A stretch of 64,000 nt of DNA from Halobacillus naozhouensis (GCF_029714185.1 NZ_CP121671.1:1550001-1614000); one strand, 5' to 3'; counted from the stretch's first letter, positions 8,023 through 16,280 are shown. The notes: a model not told the origin generated them from the letters alone. Numbers and translations are program-made.

Positions 8023-8179
8023 GAAAAACGACCTCTCTTGTAGAAGTATTTCTGAAAATCACTCTCTAGTTTATCATGATTAGCCCATCAATAGGGGGGA
8101 TGATAAAAATCAATCCAGAAGAAGGAAATCGTCTGTTAATCTTGAATTTTATAAAAGAAACAGTAGGAGGAGGATTGCT

Positions 8180-9016
8180 TTGCAAACGACGGTGATCATT
8201 ACAGGAGCTTCAAGTGGCTTCGGCTACCAGACGGCATTAAAGACTGCTGAAAAAGGGATGCGTGTTATTGCCACCATGAGAAATATGGACAAAGCAGAAG
8301 TGTTTGAAACCGAAGAGATTCCTGGGCATATACGGGAAAACATCGACGTGTGGCCACTTGATGTAACAGAGGACGCCTCCCTTGAAAAATTTAAGCAGCA
8401 TTTGAACCGATTAGAGCGGGTTGATGTGTTAGTCAATAATGCCGGGTTTGCTATCGGTGGCTTTCTCGAACAAGTGCCACTCGAATCTTATCGGCGCCAG
8501 TTTGAGACGAATCTGTTTGGGGTGATTGCCGTTACCCAATCTGTCCTGCCAATGATGCGTCAACATAGAAGAGGAAAGATCATTAACGTCAGTAGTATAA
8601 GTGGACGCATCGGATTTCCTGGTTTGTCACCTTACGTTGCTTCTAAACATGCGCTAGAAGGCTTGACTGAAAGTTTGCGTTTTGAAGTGAAGCCGTTTGG
8701 GATTGATGTGTCCCTGATCGAACCAGGTTCCTATGAGACGAATATTTGGGGCAGCGGCATGGAGCTGCCAAAATCCGCTTATGACCCTGAGTCTCCATAT
8801 GCTTTTTATGTAAAGGCGCTGTGGAGAGCATTGAATCGCGAAGCACACGGGGACCCAGTGAAAGTTGCTGATCTATTGACTAAACTGGCCAGTCCGTCAA
8901 CGGCGAATAAACTTCGCTACCCGATTGGTCCAGGTGTCCGCATGAATTTATTTTTGAAAAAAGTACTGCCATGGTTTTTGCTTGAGCGTACGGTGTTGAA
9001 AAAATTGCTAGGTTGA
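8180..9016 (+). CDS. Short-chain dehydrogenase/reductase, YusZ-like
   Basis: 278-residue SDR-family oxidoreductase. The NAD(P) motif TGASSGFG lies at residues 8-15, NNAG near 91, and the catalytic Ser (NVSSISG) and Tyr/Lys (YVASK) near 139-157. The hydrophobic C-terminal extension (about residues 230-278) resembles the classical retinol dehydrogenase-like SDRs such as B. subtilis YusZ. TTG 8180 follows AGGAGGAGG. The substrate is unknown. The esterase gene follows 38 bases later and may be cotranscribed. Confidence 0.85.
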   Translation: MQTTVIITGASSGFGYQTALKTAEKGMRVIATMRNMDKAEVFETEEIPGHIRENIDVWPLDVTEDASLEKFKQHLNRLERVDVLVNNAGFAIGGFLEQVPLESYRRQFETNLFGVIAVTQSVLPMMRQHRRGKIINVSSISGRIGFPGLSPYVASKHALEGLTESLRFEVKPFGIDVSLIEPGSYETNIWGSGMELPKSAYDPESPYAFYVKALWRALNREAHGDPVKVADLLTKLASPSTANKLRYPIGPGVRMNLFLKKVLPWFLLERTVLKKLLG

Positions 9017-9054
9017 AGCTACTAAAAAAGAATAGTAGATAGGAGAGATGTGTC

Positions 9055-9789
9055 ATGATGCAAGGGGCTGAACCGATTTTTACAGAGGGAAATGAAGTCG
9101 GAATTCTCGTGAGTCACGGCTTTACGGGGACGACTCAAAGTATGAGACCGCTCGCTAATGCCTACGTCAAAGCAGGCTATACTGTTGCTTGCCCACGATT
9201 GGAAGGGCATGGAACGACACCTGAGGACATGGAAGTCTCCAACCAAGAGGATTGGATTCAATCCGTCGAAGCTGCCTATCAGTGGCTTGATGAGCGTTGT
9301 ACCAACATCTTTGTAGTGGGGTTATCTATGGGGGGGACCTTGACCTTATACCTGGCTGAGAAGTACGAGAAGATTAAGGGAATTGTGCCGATTAATGCGG
9401 CGATTGACATTCCCGCCATGGAAGAAGTGATGGAATCAGCGGAAGATCGATTCGTGGATGCCATTGGCTCTGATATTAAAAAGGCAGGCGCGGAGGAATT
9501 GGCGTATGATCGAACTCCGGTCAACGCGATCCGTTCCCTCATGGCTTTGATGAAAGAAGTTCATGAAGGACTTGCTGCCATCCACTGCCCGGCATTAATT
9601 TTTGTTTCGGACGAAGATCATGTCGTTCCGCCGGATAATTCGGAAAACATCTTTGACTTGATTTACTCTGAACATAAAGAGCTCGTTCGGTTGGAAAACA
9701 GCTATCATGTGGCCACGCTCGATAACGATCAAGATTTAATCATTGAGCGTAGTCTGGAATTTTTTCAAATGTATGAAAGGGCTATGTAA
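9055..9789 (+). CDS. est: Carboxylesterase (alpha/beta hydrolase), Est/YvaK type
   Basis: 244-residue alpha/beta hydrolase of the Bacillus/Geobacillus carboxylesterase family. Oxyanion-hole motif SHGFTGT lies at residues 18-24, the nucleophile Ser in GLSMGG near 94, Asp in SDEDHVVPP near 195 and His in NSYHVAT near 224. The length equals the family's usual 245-250. It hydrolyses short acyl esters in the cytoplasm. Two ATGs are adjacent (9055, 9058) behind AGGAGAG. Confidence 0.9.
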   Translation: MMQGAEPIFTEGNEVGILVSHGFTGTTQSMRPLANAYVKAGYTVACPRLEGHGTTPEDMEVSNQEDWIQSVEAAYQWLDERCTNIFVVGLSMGGTLTLYLAEKYEKIKGIVPINAAIDIPAMEEVMESAEDRFVDAIGSDIKKAGAEELAYDRTPVNAIRSLMALMKEVHEGLAAIHCPALIFVSDEDHVVPPDNSENIFDLIYSEHKELVRLENSYHVATLDNDQDLIIERSLEFFQMYERAM

Positions 9790-10077
9790 ATAACAAAAGT
9801 GTAAGCGGCCTTGGGACACGACAAAGGGAGGTTAGGCATTCAAGGAACAACCTTTTGGGGAGTTGAAGGTCGTTATTTATATTATATGTATGGAATTGTC
9901 TTATCGAAGTTCGGTAAGCTAATTTTTTAGGATAAGGAATAATTACAGAAGTTTTATACAACTTAAAGTCCATATAATGGAATAACTGCTTGTGAAGATT
10001 ATAGGAATTTGAAATAATTGGTATCAAGTAAAGGGCAGGTTAGTTATTCTTGGAATAGGAAGTGGGGGTGTTTTTTA

Positions 10078-10269
10078 TTGAGTAAAGATAAAGAAACTCC
10101 TGAAGAAAGAAGAGAAAGATTGAGACAAGAAGAATCAAAAAAACCTGCTGGGAGTATTCATGGTGGAGGACTCCCAGATTTAGTTGGGAAATTAGGTTGG
10201 AAAGGTACTGGAATACTTATTTTTTTATTACTAGTAGGTTTTATAATTTATTCCGTCTTTTTCAACTAA
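10078..10269 (+). CDS. Small single-pass membrane protein, DUF6366-like, 63 aa
   Basis: A charged N-terminal half (KETPEERRERLRQEE), a Gly-rich linker and one C-terminal membrane helix (ILIFLLLVGFIIYSVF). The pattern resembles DUF6366 proteins of Bacillaceae, as I recall them. TTG 10078 is preferred because GTGGGGGTG lies about 7 bases upstream; an in-frame upstream start at 10018 has no ribosome binding site. The function is unknown. Confidence 0.65.
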   Translation: MSKDKETPEERRERLRQEESKKPAGSIHGGGLPDLVGKLGWKGTGILIFLLLVGFIIYSVFFN

Positions 10270-10614
10270 AGGGTACGAGAGAGCTAAGAAAATTAAGAAC
10301 AAAGAAAATGAAACACCAGATCAATTACTTGCAACAGTAATGTTAATAATCTCTCCCCCTGAGTTTAAAGGGAATTTATCCAACTCTGGGGGACTTTCCA
10401 TTTTTATCTGAGAAAAAGGTTTAATGAGCTCGAGTATTAAATGTGGAAGCCTCGAAAAATTTCATAACTGAACATACAGAAAAGGAACTGAAATATGCAA
10501 ATGACATTTACACAAAATTGTTAAAAGATATCTATCCATGAGAAATCAAAATAATTTTTGAATGATATAATTGAAAAACAATTAATCTACATTACATGAA
10601 AGGGAGGATGTATC
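10270..10614. other. Gap with a terminator-like hairpin and a possible gene fragment
   Basis: The stem TCCCCCTGAGTT/AACTCTGGGGGA (10354-10393, one mismatch) with a T-rich tail probably ends the 10078 transcript. A 32-codon open stretch at 10443-10541 (VEASKNFITEHTEKELKY..., ending LLKDIYP) reads like protein. It lacks a ribosome binding site, so it is probably a remnant. Nothing else was seen. Confidence 0.4.
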
Positions 10615-10965
10615 ATGACCAAACATAAGATTTATACAATGAGTGTCGCAAATGTCTATCCCCACTATATTACGAAAGCGGAGAAAAAAGGACGTACGAA
10701 AACAGAAGTCGATGAAATCATCCGTTGGTTGACAGGGTATAGCCAGGAAGAGTTAGAAGCGCAACTGGAAAAACAGACAGACTTTGAGACCTTCTTTGCG
10801 GAAGCTCCCCAACTGAATTCTTCACGGACTTTGATCAAAGGTGTGATCTGCGGTGTCCGAGTGGAAGACATTGAAGAATCAACTATGCAGGAAATTCGCT
10901 ATTTGGATAAGCTGATCGATGAGTTAGCAAAGGGAAAAGCGATGGAGAAGATTTTGCGGAAATAA
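10615..10965 (+). CDS. DUF2200 family protein
   Basis: 116-residue cytoplasmic protein of the DUF2200 family, recognised by MSVANVYPHYITKAEKKGRTKTEVD near the start, IIRWLTGY, and the central LIKGVICGVRVEDIE. The length fits the family. The biochemical role is unknown. ATG 10615 follows AAAGGGAGGATGT. The downstream membrane protein gene is 96 bases away with only a weak hairpin between. Confidence 0.85.
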   Translation: MTKHKIYTMSVANVYPHYITKAEKKGRTKTEVDEIIRWLTGYSQEELEAQLEKQTDFETFFAEAPQLNSSRTLIKGVICGVRVEDIEESTMQEIRYLDKLIDELAKGKAMEKILRK

Positions 10966-11061
10966 TAATTAAAACGAAGAAACACTGCTTCCATTTATAA
11001 AATATAAAAGAATCGGTGTTTTTTTGTTGAATAAATAGTAAATGGAAAAGGTGGTATACAT

Positions 11062-11436
11062 ATGAAGGTGTTTTTTCGAACACTATATTCCATCCTCTTA
11101 GTTGGAGCCGGCATCTTGCATTTCGTCCATGAACGAAGCTTTCGCAGGATTGTCCCGAAAACACTTCCCTCACGACGGTCCATCGTGCTGGTGTCAGGTG
11201 TTTTTGAAATGATTTTTTCCGTCTTGCTTTGGGTGAAAAAAGGACAACATATCACAGGGAAACTCTTAGCACTATTTACGACCGCTGTTTTTCCAGCAAA
11301 TGTGTACATGGCTGTGAAAAAAATATCATTCCGGCCGGGAGAACAAGCGAATCCTTGGATTCTATGGTTGCGTTTACCCTTGCAAGTTCCACTGGTTGCT
11401 GGGGCGTTAACGCTGGGAAGAAAAGATAATAGATAG
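11062..11436 (+). CDS. DoxX-type small membrane protein
   Basis: 124 residues with four predicted membrane helices and the DoxX-like opening LYSILLVGAGILHFVH. The conserved basic segment after helix 1 (SFRRIVPKTLP) and RLPLQVPL in the last helix match Bacillus 'DoxX family' proteins. The specific role is unknown. Start ATG 11062 follows AAAAGGTGG. Confidence 0.75.
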   Translation: MKVFFRTLYSILLVGAGILHFVHERSFRRIVPKTLPSRRSIVLVSGVFEMIFSVLLWVKKGQHITGKLLALFTTAVFPANVYMAVKKISFRPGEQANPWILWLRLPLQVPLVAGALTLGRKDNR

Positions 11437-11440
11437 ACTG

Positions 11441-11530
11441 TTCCAGAATCAGGGTGCCTTGTTGAATAAGGTGTCCTTTTTTGAATAGGACCATATTCTT
11501 GAGTGTTAAATAATGGGGCGCATTCTGGAA
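11441..11530. repeat. Long imperfect palindrome, likely intergenic repeat
   Basis: Outer arms TTCCAGAAT (11441-11449) and ATTCTGGAA (11522-11530) enclose partly matching inner parts (CAGGGTGCC against GGGGCGC) and small hairpins such as CCTT...AAGG. A T6 run follows the first inner hairpin. It may terminate the preceding gene and looks like a mobile-style intergenic element, but no second copy is in the window. Confidence 0.45.
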
Positions 11531-11679
11531 TTGGAATAGGGAACTGCACCCTTTTTATATTTTAAGGACTATATTGTGGAATAAGATTGGTGATATTTAA
11601 CGATTTCGATAGCCGAAGAAATGAAATAAAAATGTAGGAATCTTCATATGGTAAAAGACAAACTTTTTAGGAGGTACAT

Positions 11680-12645
11680 ATGAAGAAAATTGTGGTTGGC
11701 ATTTCGATATTAATGGTTTTAGCCATTGGTGCGACACTAGTTTTCATACCATCGACGGCCTCTGAGAAGGCAGAGGGCAATATTTTCATGAGTCGGCATA
11801 TTGATGACGCTGGTGTAAGGGCGGCTGTGAAATCGGGACAAGGCCAAGTGCTAGATCAAAAATATTATGATGAAAGGTATGACATAACCGTCCATTTCAA
11901 AAGGGTTTTAACCGATGATAAAGAAACAAAACTCCTTTTGACCTATCATAGTGAAGAGAAAAATTTAAAGAATTATTATATTGACCTTTGGGAAGGTGTC
12001 AGTAAGGTTAATTTGATTGTCGGCCATGAAAAGATATCATTAGAAAATGTGGGCTGGGGAAGCCGATATTACAGTAAAACAGAGAACACAGTATACGAGG
12101 CCTTATCCTTCGAATCAATAAAAGAATATGAGGGACAGAACATTCGTTTAGAGATTGAAGATTTGACCATCTGGAAAAACGGTGGAAATGGCAGTGTACG
12201 GACAACTTGGCCTCTAGAATTCAAGCTTAAGCCTTCTGCCACCTTTGCCAGAGAAAAAACTGAAATCAATAAAGAATTCACTTTTAAAGGTGAAACATAC
12301 AACATTAAGCAGGTGGAATTTTCTGCCTTAGAAACAAGAGTCGTCGTTACTGGATCTGATATTAAAATTTATACGGATGAAAGTGGAAGACAATATGAAA
12401 AGAGAAGTAAACTAGAAAAACTATTCCTTAATCCTAGAGAAACAGGTAAGGAATATGGATACAGAGCTAATAAGAAAAAAGCGGGTGTCTTTTTGAGGTC
12501 AGCTGGGAAGAAGGTTGTGCCGATCTATAGTAAGGAAGAGGTACATGATGCAGATAACTATGTAATGGTTTTTGCACCAGTGAAGGATCGGCAAAATTTG
12601 ATTCTTGAGGTTGGTGAGGATATCGAAATTCCATTAATCGAATAG
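11680..12645 (+). CDS. Membrane-anchored extracytoplasmic protein, DUF4179/DUF5643-like
   Basis: 321-residue protein with an N-terminal signal anchor (residues 3-24) and a large beta-rich extracellular part. The arrangement of two sandwich domains (about residues 40-185 and 190-320) resembles DUF4179/DUF5643 proteins, many of which are anti-sigma factors. The cytoplasmic anti-sigma portion is missing here and no sigma gene is adjacent. The role is unknown. ATG 11680 follows TTAGGAGGTACAT. It is monocistronic, ending at the hairpin 12688-12726. Confidence 0.65.
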   Translation: MKKIVVGISILMVLAIGATLVFIPSTASEKAEGNIFMSRHIDDAGVRAAVKSGQGQVLDQKYYDERYDITVHFKRVLTDDKETKLLLTYHSEEKNLKNYYIDLWEGVSKVNLIVGHEKISLENVGWGSRYYSKTENTVYEALSFESIKEYEGQNIRLEIEDLTIWKNGGNGSVRTTWPLEFKLKPSATFAREKTEINKEFTFKGETYNIKQVEFSALETRVVVTGSDIKIYTDESGRQYEKRSKLEKLFLNPRETGKEYGYRANKKKAGVFLRSAGKKVVPIYSKEEVHDADNYVMVFAPVKDRQNLILEVGEDIEIPLIE

Positions 12646-12687
12646 GACGTCGGTTTACGAAAATTCATGTGACCTTGTAGCAACAGT

Positions 12688-12726
12688 AAAAAACTCAGAA
12701 GCTAAAATAGGCTTCTGAGTTTTTTA
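12688..12726. terminator. Bidirectional terminator
   Basis: AAAAACTCAGAAGC/GCTTCTGAGTTTTT, about 14 bp, between convergent genes. The T run serves the plus strand and the A run serves rpsN2 on the minus strand. Confidence 0.85.
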
Positions 12727-12993
12727 CCAGCTGGCTTTTTTTACGCCAGGAAGCTGGCCTTTATGGGCAAGTTCACGAAACTTAATTCTTGATAGTCCGA
12801 ACTGTCTCATATACCCATGAGGTCTTCCTGTAGCGGCACAACGATTATGAAGGCGAGTAGGGGATGAATCCCTTGGCAGTTTGCGCAATGCTTCATAATT
12901 ACCTTCTGCTTTTAGTTGCTTACGTACTTCTTTATATTTTTCATACGTCGCCTGACGTTTGCGTTCTTTTTGGACCATAGCTTGTTTGGCCAT
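12724..12993 (-). CDS. rpsN2: 30S ribosomal protein S14, zinc-independent paralogue
   Basis: 89-residue S14 of the long, Cys-free type. The zinc-binding CxxC pairs of the short form are absent, and the family motifs CAATGRPHGYMRQFGLSR and KASW at the C terminus are present. In B. subtilis the equivalent gene (rpsN2/yhzA) is derepressed by zinc starvation and replaces the zinc-containing S14. The Zur-type palindrome at its promoter here shows the same logic. ATG 12993 follows AAAGGGAGGAGA. Confidence 0.95.
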   Translation of the reverse strand: MAKQAMVQKERKRQATYEKYKEVRKQLKAEGNYEALRKLPRDSSPTRLHNRCAATGRPHGYMRQFGLSRIKFRELAHKGQLPGVKKASW

Positions 12994-13010
12994 GACAGTT
13001 CTCCTCCCTT

Positions 13011-13033
13011 TAAATAGTAATAATTACGATTTA
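13011..13033 (-). promoter_or_regulatory. Zur box of rpsN2
   Basis: A 23-bp palindrome of half-sites TAAATAGTAAT and ATTACGATTTA around a central A. The second half matches the B. subtilis Zur consensus exactly and the first has one mismatch. It lies directly downstream of the -10 element, where a repressor would block transcription when zinc is plentiful. Confidence 0.88.
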
Positions 13034-13034
13034 C

Positions 13035-13063
13035 ATTGTATAACTTTGTCCTTTTTTTGTCAA
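13035..13063 (-). promoter_or_regulatory. Sigma-A promoter of rpsN2
   Basis: On the minus strand TTGACA (13063-13058), 17 bases, TACAAT (13040-13035): near-perfect consensus, abutting the Zur box. Confidence 0.85.
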
Positions 13064-13103
13064 ACAGAGAAAGGTAGCCAGTGTCCTCTGATCTTCTTAG
13101 TCA

Positions 13104-13132
13104 TTGATAGAATCTAGAGATTGCTTTATAAT
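13104..13132 (+). promoter_or_regulatory. Sigma-A promoter of the TPP leader
   Basis: TTGATA, 17 bases, TATAAT, about 30 bases before the first conserved riboswitch element. Confidence 0.8.
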
Positions 13133-13162
13133 AGATCCATAGCAAAAAGAGCGAAAGAATAT

Positions 13163-13252
13163 AAGCCTTCAAGGGGAGCTTTAAGCTGAGAGTGAACAGA
13201 CTTGTTCAGACCCTTCGAACCTGTCAGTTAGTACTGACGTAGGGATGGTGGC
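13163..13252 (+). ncRNA. TPP riboswitch (THI box)
   Basis: The conserved TPP aptamer blocks occur in order: GGGGAGC (13173), GCTGAGAG (13185), ACCCTTCGAACCTG (13210), a short variable hairpin and CGTAGGGA (13238). It binds thiamine pyrophosphate. The following hairpin with T7 tail would then stop transcription before thiT. Confidence 0.95.
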
Positions 13253-13262
13253 TTTTTTGATG

Positions 13263-13317
13263 GCGATGCAACGGGACTCCTCCATCAGGAAGCTTCCCTG
13301 TGGCATCGCTTTTTTTC
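13263..13317 (+). terminator. Riboswitch expression-platform terminator
   Basis: The stem GCGATGCaACGGGA/TCCCTGTGGCATCGC followed by T8, between the aptamer and the thiT ribosome binding site: an attenuator controlled by the riboswitch. Confidence 0.9.
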
Positions 13318-13339
13318 TATGGAAAAAGGAGGTTGAGGG

Positions 13340-13912
13340 ATGCGAAATAAACGTGTTTTGTTTTTAGTAGAGGTAGCGATTTTTTCGGCATTAGCCATCT
13401 TACTTGATATTATTCCATTTCTTTCGTTTAAACTTTGGGCCCAGGGAGGCTCGGTGTCGTTTGCAATGGTTCCCGTATTTATCATGGCGTTTAGGTGGGG
13501 GCTTGGCGGCGGAGTGCTGACGGGGCTGCTGCTCGGTTTCTATCAAATTTTATTTGGAGCTTATATTTTGACACCAATGCAAACGTTCCTTGATTATTTT
13601 GTAGCGTTTGGTGTGATTGGTCTCGCCGGAATTTTTGCCAGGCCGGTATGGGAAGCGGCCCGCTCGAGAAAGGTAAAGCGAATGGCTGTCTGGCTGGTGT
13701 TAGGCGCATTTATCGGCAGTCTGTTCCGCTTCTTAGGCCACTTCGCTGCAGGGATTGTTTTTTATGGAGAATTTGCTCCGCCAGGCCAGCCGGTATGGTT
13801 ATATTCTCTACTTTATAATGGGGGATATATGCTGCCGGCGTTTATCGTTAGTGCGATTGTATTATGCTTGCTGTTCTCACAGCGGCCGACTTTACTGCTC
13901 AATCGCTCGTAA
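13340..13912 (+). CDS. thiT: Energy-coupled thiamine transporter substrate-binding subunit ThiT
   Basis: 190-residue S component of an ECF transporter (YuaJ/ThiT) that binds thiamine and works with the shared EcfA/A'/T module encoded elsewhere. Six hydrophobic helices are visible. The family motifs GGSVSFAMVPVFIMAFRWG and the late FLGHFAAGIVFYGEFAP with conserved aromatic residues line the thiamine site. ATG 13340 follows AAAAGGAGGTTGAGGG. Expression is controlled by the TPP riboswitch upstream. Confidence 0.95.
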   Translation: MRNKRVLFLVEVAIFSALAILLDIIPFLSFKLWAQGGSVSFAMVPVFIMAFRWGLGGGVLTGLLLGFYQILFGAYILTPMQTFLDYFVAFGVIGLAGIFARPVWEAARSRKVKRMAVWLVLGAFIGSLFRFLGHFAAGIVFYGEFAPPGQPVWLYSLLYNGGYMLPAFIVSAIVLCLLFSQRPTLLLNRS

Positions 13913-13916
13913 ATCA

Positions 13917-13962
13917 AGAACCTATTTTTTACAGCTTCGTGCTGTGAAAATAGGTTTTTTCT
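13917..13962 (+). terminator. thiT terminator
   Basis: AACCTATTTT...AAAATAGGTT with an inner ACAGC/GCTGT stem, then T6. Confidence 0.85.
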
Positions 13963-14036
13963 TTTCTCGAGAAAAAATAGAAAGGGAAATCGTTAAAAAA
14001 GGTCGAATGAGTGTAGTAGGAAGGGAGTAGAAGACG

Positions 14037-14906
14037 ATGAACCAATCAAACATCATTGCTACGTATTCAATTGTCGGATTTGACCCGGAAACAGAAGAAC
14101 TTGGGGTTGCTGTTCAGTCGAAATTCTTAGGGGTCGGAGCCGTCGTCCCATGGGCAAAGGCCGGAGTTGGGGCAATTGCCACACAAGCTTTTGCTAATCC
14201 AGCTTATGGTCCAGAAGGACTGGAGCTATTAAGTAAAGGCTTGACCGCTCAGGAAGCCGTTGACACATTAATCGCTGGAGATGCAGGTGCTCCTGACCGA
14301 CAAGTGGGGATTGTGGACGCGCAAGGAAGGGCAGCTACATTTACAGGAAACCGCTGCTATGACTGGGCTGGCGGAGTAACTGGTCAACACTATACCGCCC
14401 AAGGCAATATTCTAGTTAATGAAGCCACCGTCACTGAAATGGGAAAGGCTTTTGAGACAAGCATAGGTTCGTTAGCAGACCGTTTGTTGAAAGGGCTTGA
14501 AGCCGCGGAACAAGCTGGTGGTGACAGCAGAGGAAGGCAGTCGGCCGCAATTTATGTGGTGAAAGATCAAGGGGGTTACGGTGGGCTGAGTGACGTCTTT
14601 ATCGATCTAAGAGTTGACGACCATCCCGAACCAGTCCAGGAGTTATTCCGAATCTACCAGCTTCAGCAACTTTATTTTGGGGAATCGAAACGTGAGAATA
14701 TAAAGGCGCTTGAAGGGGAATTGAAAGATAGGGTCGTCCACCATTTGTATCGAACTGGGTTTTTATCGAATAATGACCCTGATTCTGACGATCTCTACCA
14801 GGCCCTTTCGACGTTTCTGCATAGGGAGAACTTTGAAGCCCGTGAGCAGGAACGTGGGTTCATAGATCTTGAAGTCTATGATTTTCTAGATAAAATGGTT
14901 GTATAA
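14037..14906 (+). CDS. DUF1028 family protein (Ntn-hydrolase-like)
   Basis: 289-residue protein of the DUF1028 family. The N terminus TYSIVGFDPETEELGVAVQSK and the central AKAGVGAIATQAFANPAYGPEG are characteristic, as is QGNILVN near residue 120. The fold is that of N-terminal nucleophile hydrolases; activity in this family is poorly known, and peptide or amide hydrolysis has been proposed. ATG 14037 follows GAAGGGAG. spo0M starts 18 bases downstream, so the two are probably cotranscribed. Confidence 0.88.
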   Translation: MNQSNIIATYSIVGFDPETEELGVAVQSKFLGVGAVVPWAKAGVGAIATQAFANPAYGPEGLELLSKGLTAQEAVDTLIAGDAGAPDRQVGIVDAQGRAATFTGNRCYDWAGGVTGQHYTAQGNILVNEATVTEMGKAFETSIGSLADRLLKGLEAAEQAGGDSRGRQSAAIYVVKDQGGYGGLSDVFIDLRVDDHPEPVQELFRIYQLQQLYFGESKRENIKALEGELKDRVVHHLYRTGFLSNNDPDSDDLYQALSTFLHRENFEAREQERGFIDLEVYDFLDKMVV

Positions 14907-14924
14907 CAGGAAAGGGGAATAGAG

Positions 14925-15686
14925 ATGTTTAAAAAATTAATGGCGCGTGCCGGTATTGGCGCTGCCAAAGTGGATACACAGCTTGAGAAATTGGATTTTC
15001 AGCCTGGCGAAGCAGTTGATGGAAAGGTAGTCGTGCAGGGCGGCGAGGTAGATCAAGAGATTGACCAAATCACTGTATTCCTGATGACCGAAGCATTGAG
15101 AGAAGCGGACGATAAGAAAATTAAAGAAACAGTCAAGCTGGATGAATATCGGATCTCCGGCGCATTCGTTATTCATGCCAAAGAGACGAAAGAGATTCCG
15201 TTTACGATTGAAATTCCGATCCATGCTCCGGCTACATTAAACAGGCTGCCGCTATGGTTTGAAACAGGACTTGATATGCCGATGGCTCTTGACGCGGGGG
15301 ATCGAGATTACATAAAAATATCTGTCCACCCGTATACGGAATCGATCCTGCAAGCTGTAGAAAGAGAGCTGGGTTTCCGCCTGAAAAAAGTAGAGATGGA
15401 ATACTCAAGAAGACATGGCTATGTTCAGGAATTTGAGTTTCTCCCTGGCGGTGAATTCAGAGGATATTTAGACGAATTAGAACTGATCTTCTTCCTAGAT
15501 CATCAAGGCGCTCGAGTATTTTTACAAGTCGATCGTAAGGCAAGAGGCTTGGGTGGCTTGTTCGCGGAAGCGTTAGAAATGGACGAATCCAATATCCAAT
15601 TATACTTTTCAAAGGAGGAGTTGGAGTCTGGGGCGCCCTCACTGGCGAGAAAGTTAGGCACAGCTATACGGGAACATGCTGGATAA
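14925..15686 (+). CDS. spo0M: Sporulation-control protein Spo0M
   Basis: 253-residue arrestin-like beta-sandwich protein. Recognised by MFKKLMARAGIGAAKVDTQL, FQPGEAVDGKVVVQGG and the mid-protein HPYTESILQAVERELGF. Spo0M influences entry into sporulation in B. subtilis. Length matches (about 258). ATG 14925 follows GGAAAGGGG. It is preceded closely by the DUF1028 gene; no terminator is seen before the repeat region that follows. Confidence 0.9.
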   Translation: MFKKLMARAGIGAAKVDTQLEKLDFQPGEAVDGKVVVQGGEVDQEIDQITVFLMTEALREADDKKIKETVKLDEYRISGAFVIHAKETKEIPFTIEIPIHAPATLNRLPLWFETGLDMPMALDAGDRDYIKISVHPYTESILQAVERELGFRLKKVEMEYSRRHGYVQEFEFLPGGEFRGYLDELELIFFLDHQGARVFLQVDRKARGLGGLFAEALEMDESNIQLYFSKEELESGAPSLARKLGTAIREHAG

Positions 15687-15691
15687 GAACA

Positions 15692-15802
15692 AAAGCGCGG
15701 GACATGCTGGTAGACAGAGGAAGTTCCTCTAAACGGTGAGCTTCTCCAGGCTGGCGCTTTGCAGGATCTCACTCTGCACACTAGTCCCACTGGAGTCTCC
15801 AC
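15692..15802 (-). repeat. Bacillaceae intergenic repeat, copy 1 (reverse orientation)
   Basis: Read on the minus strand it runs GGAGACTCCAGTGGGA...GAGATCCTG...GCCTGGAGAAGCTCACCG. It shares its layout with the copy at 15967-16066 (GAGACTCC, GGGA, CCNGGAG, GAGG blocks). Such GCGAGACTCCTGCGGGA-type elements are scattered between genes in many Bacillaceae. Their function is unknown. Confidence 0.6.
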
Positions 15803-15924
15803 CTTTCCCATCTTCACTTGCCATATGGGGGTTAGGAATTAGCTCGAATGATTCCGTTTGCTGTTTAGTAACACAATTATTTAAAGACATTTGCAAAGGG
15901 ACTACCTTCGATTTTTATTAAGAT

Positions 15925-16094
15925 GGTTCCGTTGATCTCATCATCGAAATGGGGGATGGGAAAACTGCGAGACTCCTACGGGAAAGGAAAGACTGGCAAA
16001 ACCCGGGAGGTCACAGACCGAGGAGGCTTGCCGTCTTCCCCGTGGAAAGCGAGTGGTTTCCCACCCCCATTCTCCTATTGAAAAATATGGAACC
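15925..16094 (+). repeat. Bacillaceae intergenic repeat, copy 2, inside a long hairpin
   Basis: The core GCGAGACTCCTACGGGA...CCCGGGAGG...GAGGAGGCTTGCCG...CCCCGTGGAAAGCG (15967-16066) is the well-known Bacillaceae intergenic repeat. It is enclosed by inverted arms: GGTTCC/GGAACC at the ends, and AATGGGGGATGGGAAA against TTTCCCACCCCCATT. The whole 170 bases could fold into one long stem. Confidence 0.75.
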
Positions 16095-16179
16095 TTAATC
16101 AAATTCCACACAATCGAGGGTAATTACGGAATAACGGTAAACCACTGAAATTTTTATAAGTTCCTATGCTATTACATAG

Positions 16180-16217
16180 AGCTGCCGGATCGAATCGATC
16201 TGGCAGCTTATTTTTTT
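16180..16217 (+). terminator. Terminator after the repeat region
   Basis: AGCTGCCgGATCGA/TCGATCtGGCAGCT followed by TATTTTTTT. The nearest plus-strand gene upstream (spo0M) ends 500 bases away, so it ends either a long spo0M transcript or an RNA made from the repeat region. Confidence 0.75.
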
Positions 16218-16254
16218 GACTTTCATACAAGGTTAGATTATTATCTAATTAGAT
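16216..16254 (+). promoter_or_regulatory. Promoter and operator of the ArsR/DUF2087 gene
   Basis: TTGACT (16216), 17 bases, TATTAT (16239). Overlapping the -10 are TTAGAT/ATCTAA arms (16233-16238, 16243-16248) and the palindrome ATCTAATTAGAT (16243-16254). The same TTAGA words recur before the MFS gene, which suggests self-control by the ArsR regulator. Confidence 0.7.
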
Positions 16255-16280
16255 ACTTATTTAATAAGGGAGGGGAAACG

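Noticed and set aside
10995..11549. 184-codon minus-strand frame across the DoxX-like gene
   Set aside because: Antisense to a membrane protein gene that has a good ribosome binding site; composition is not protein-like.
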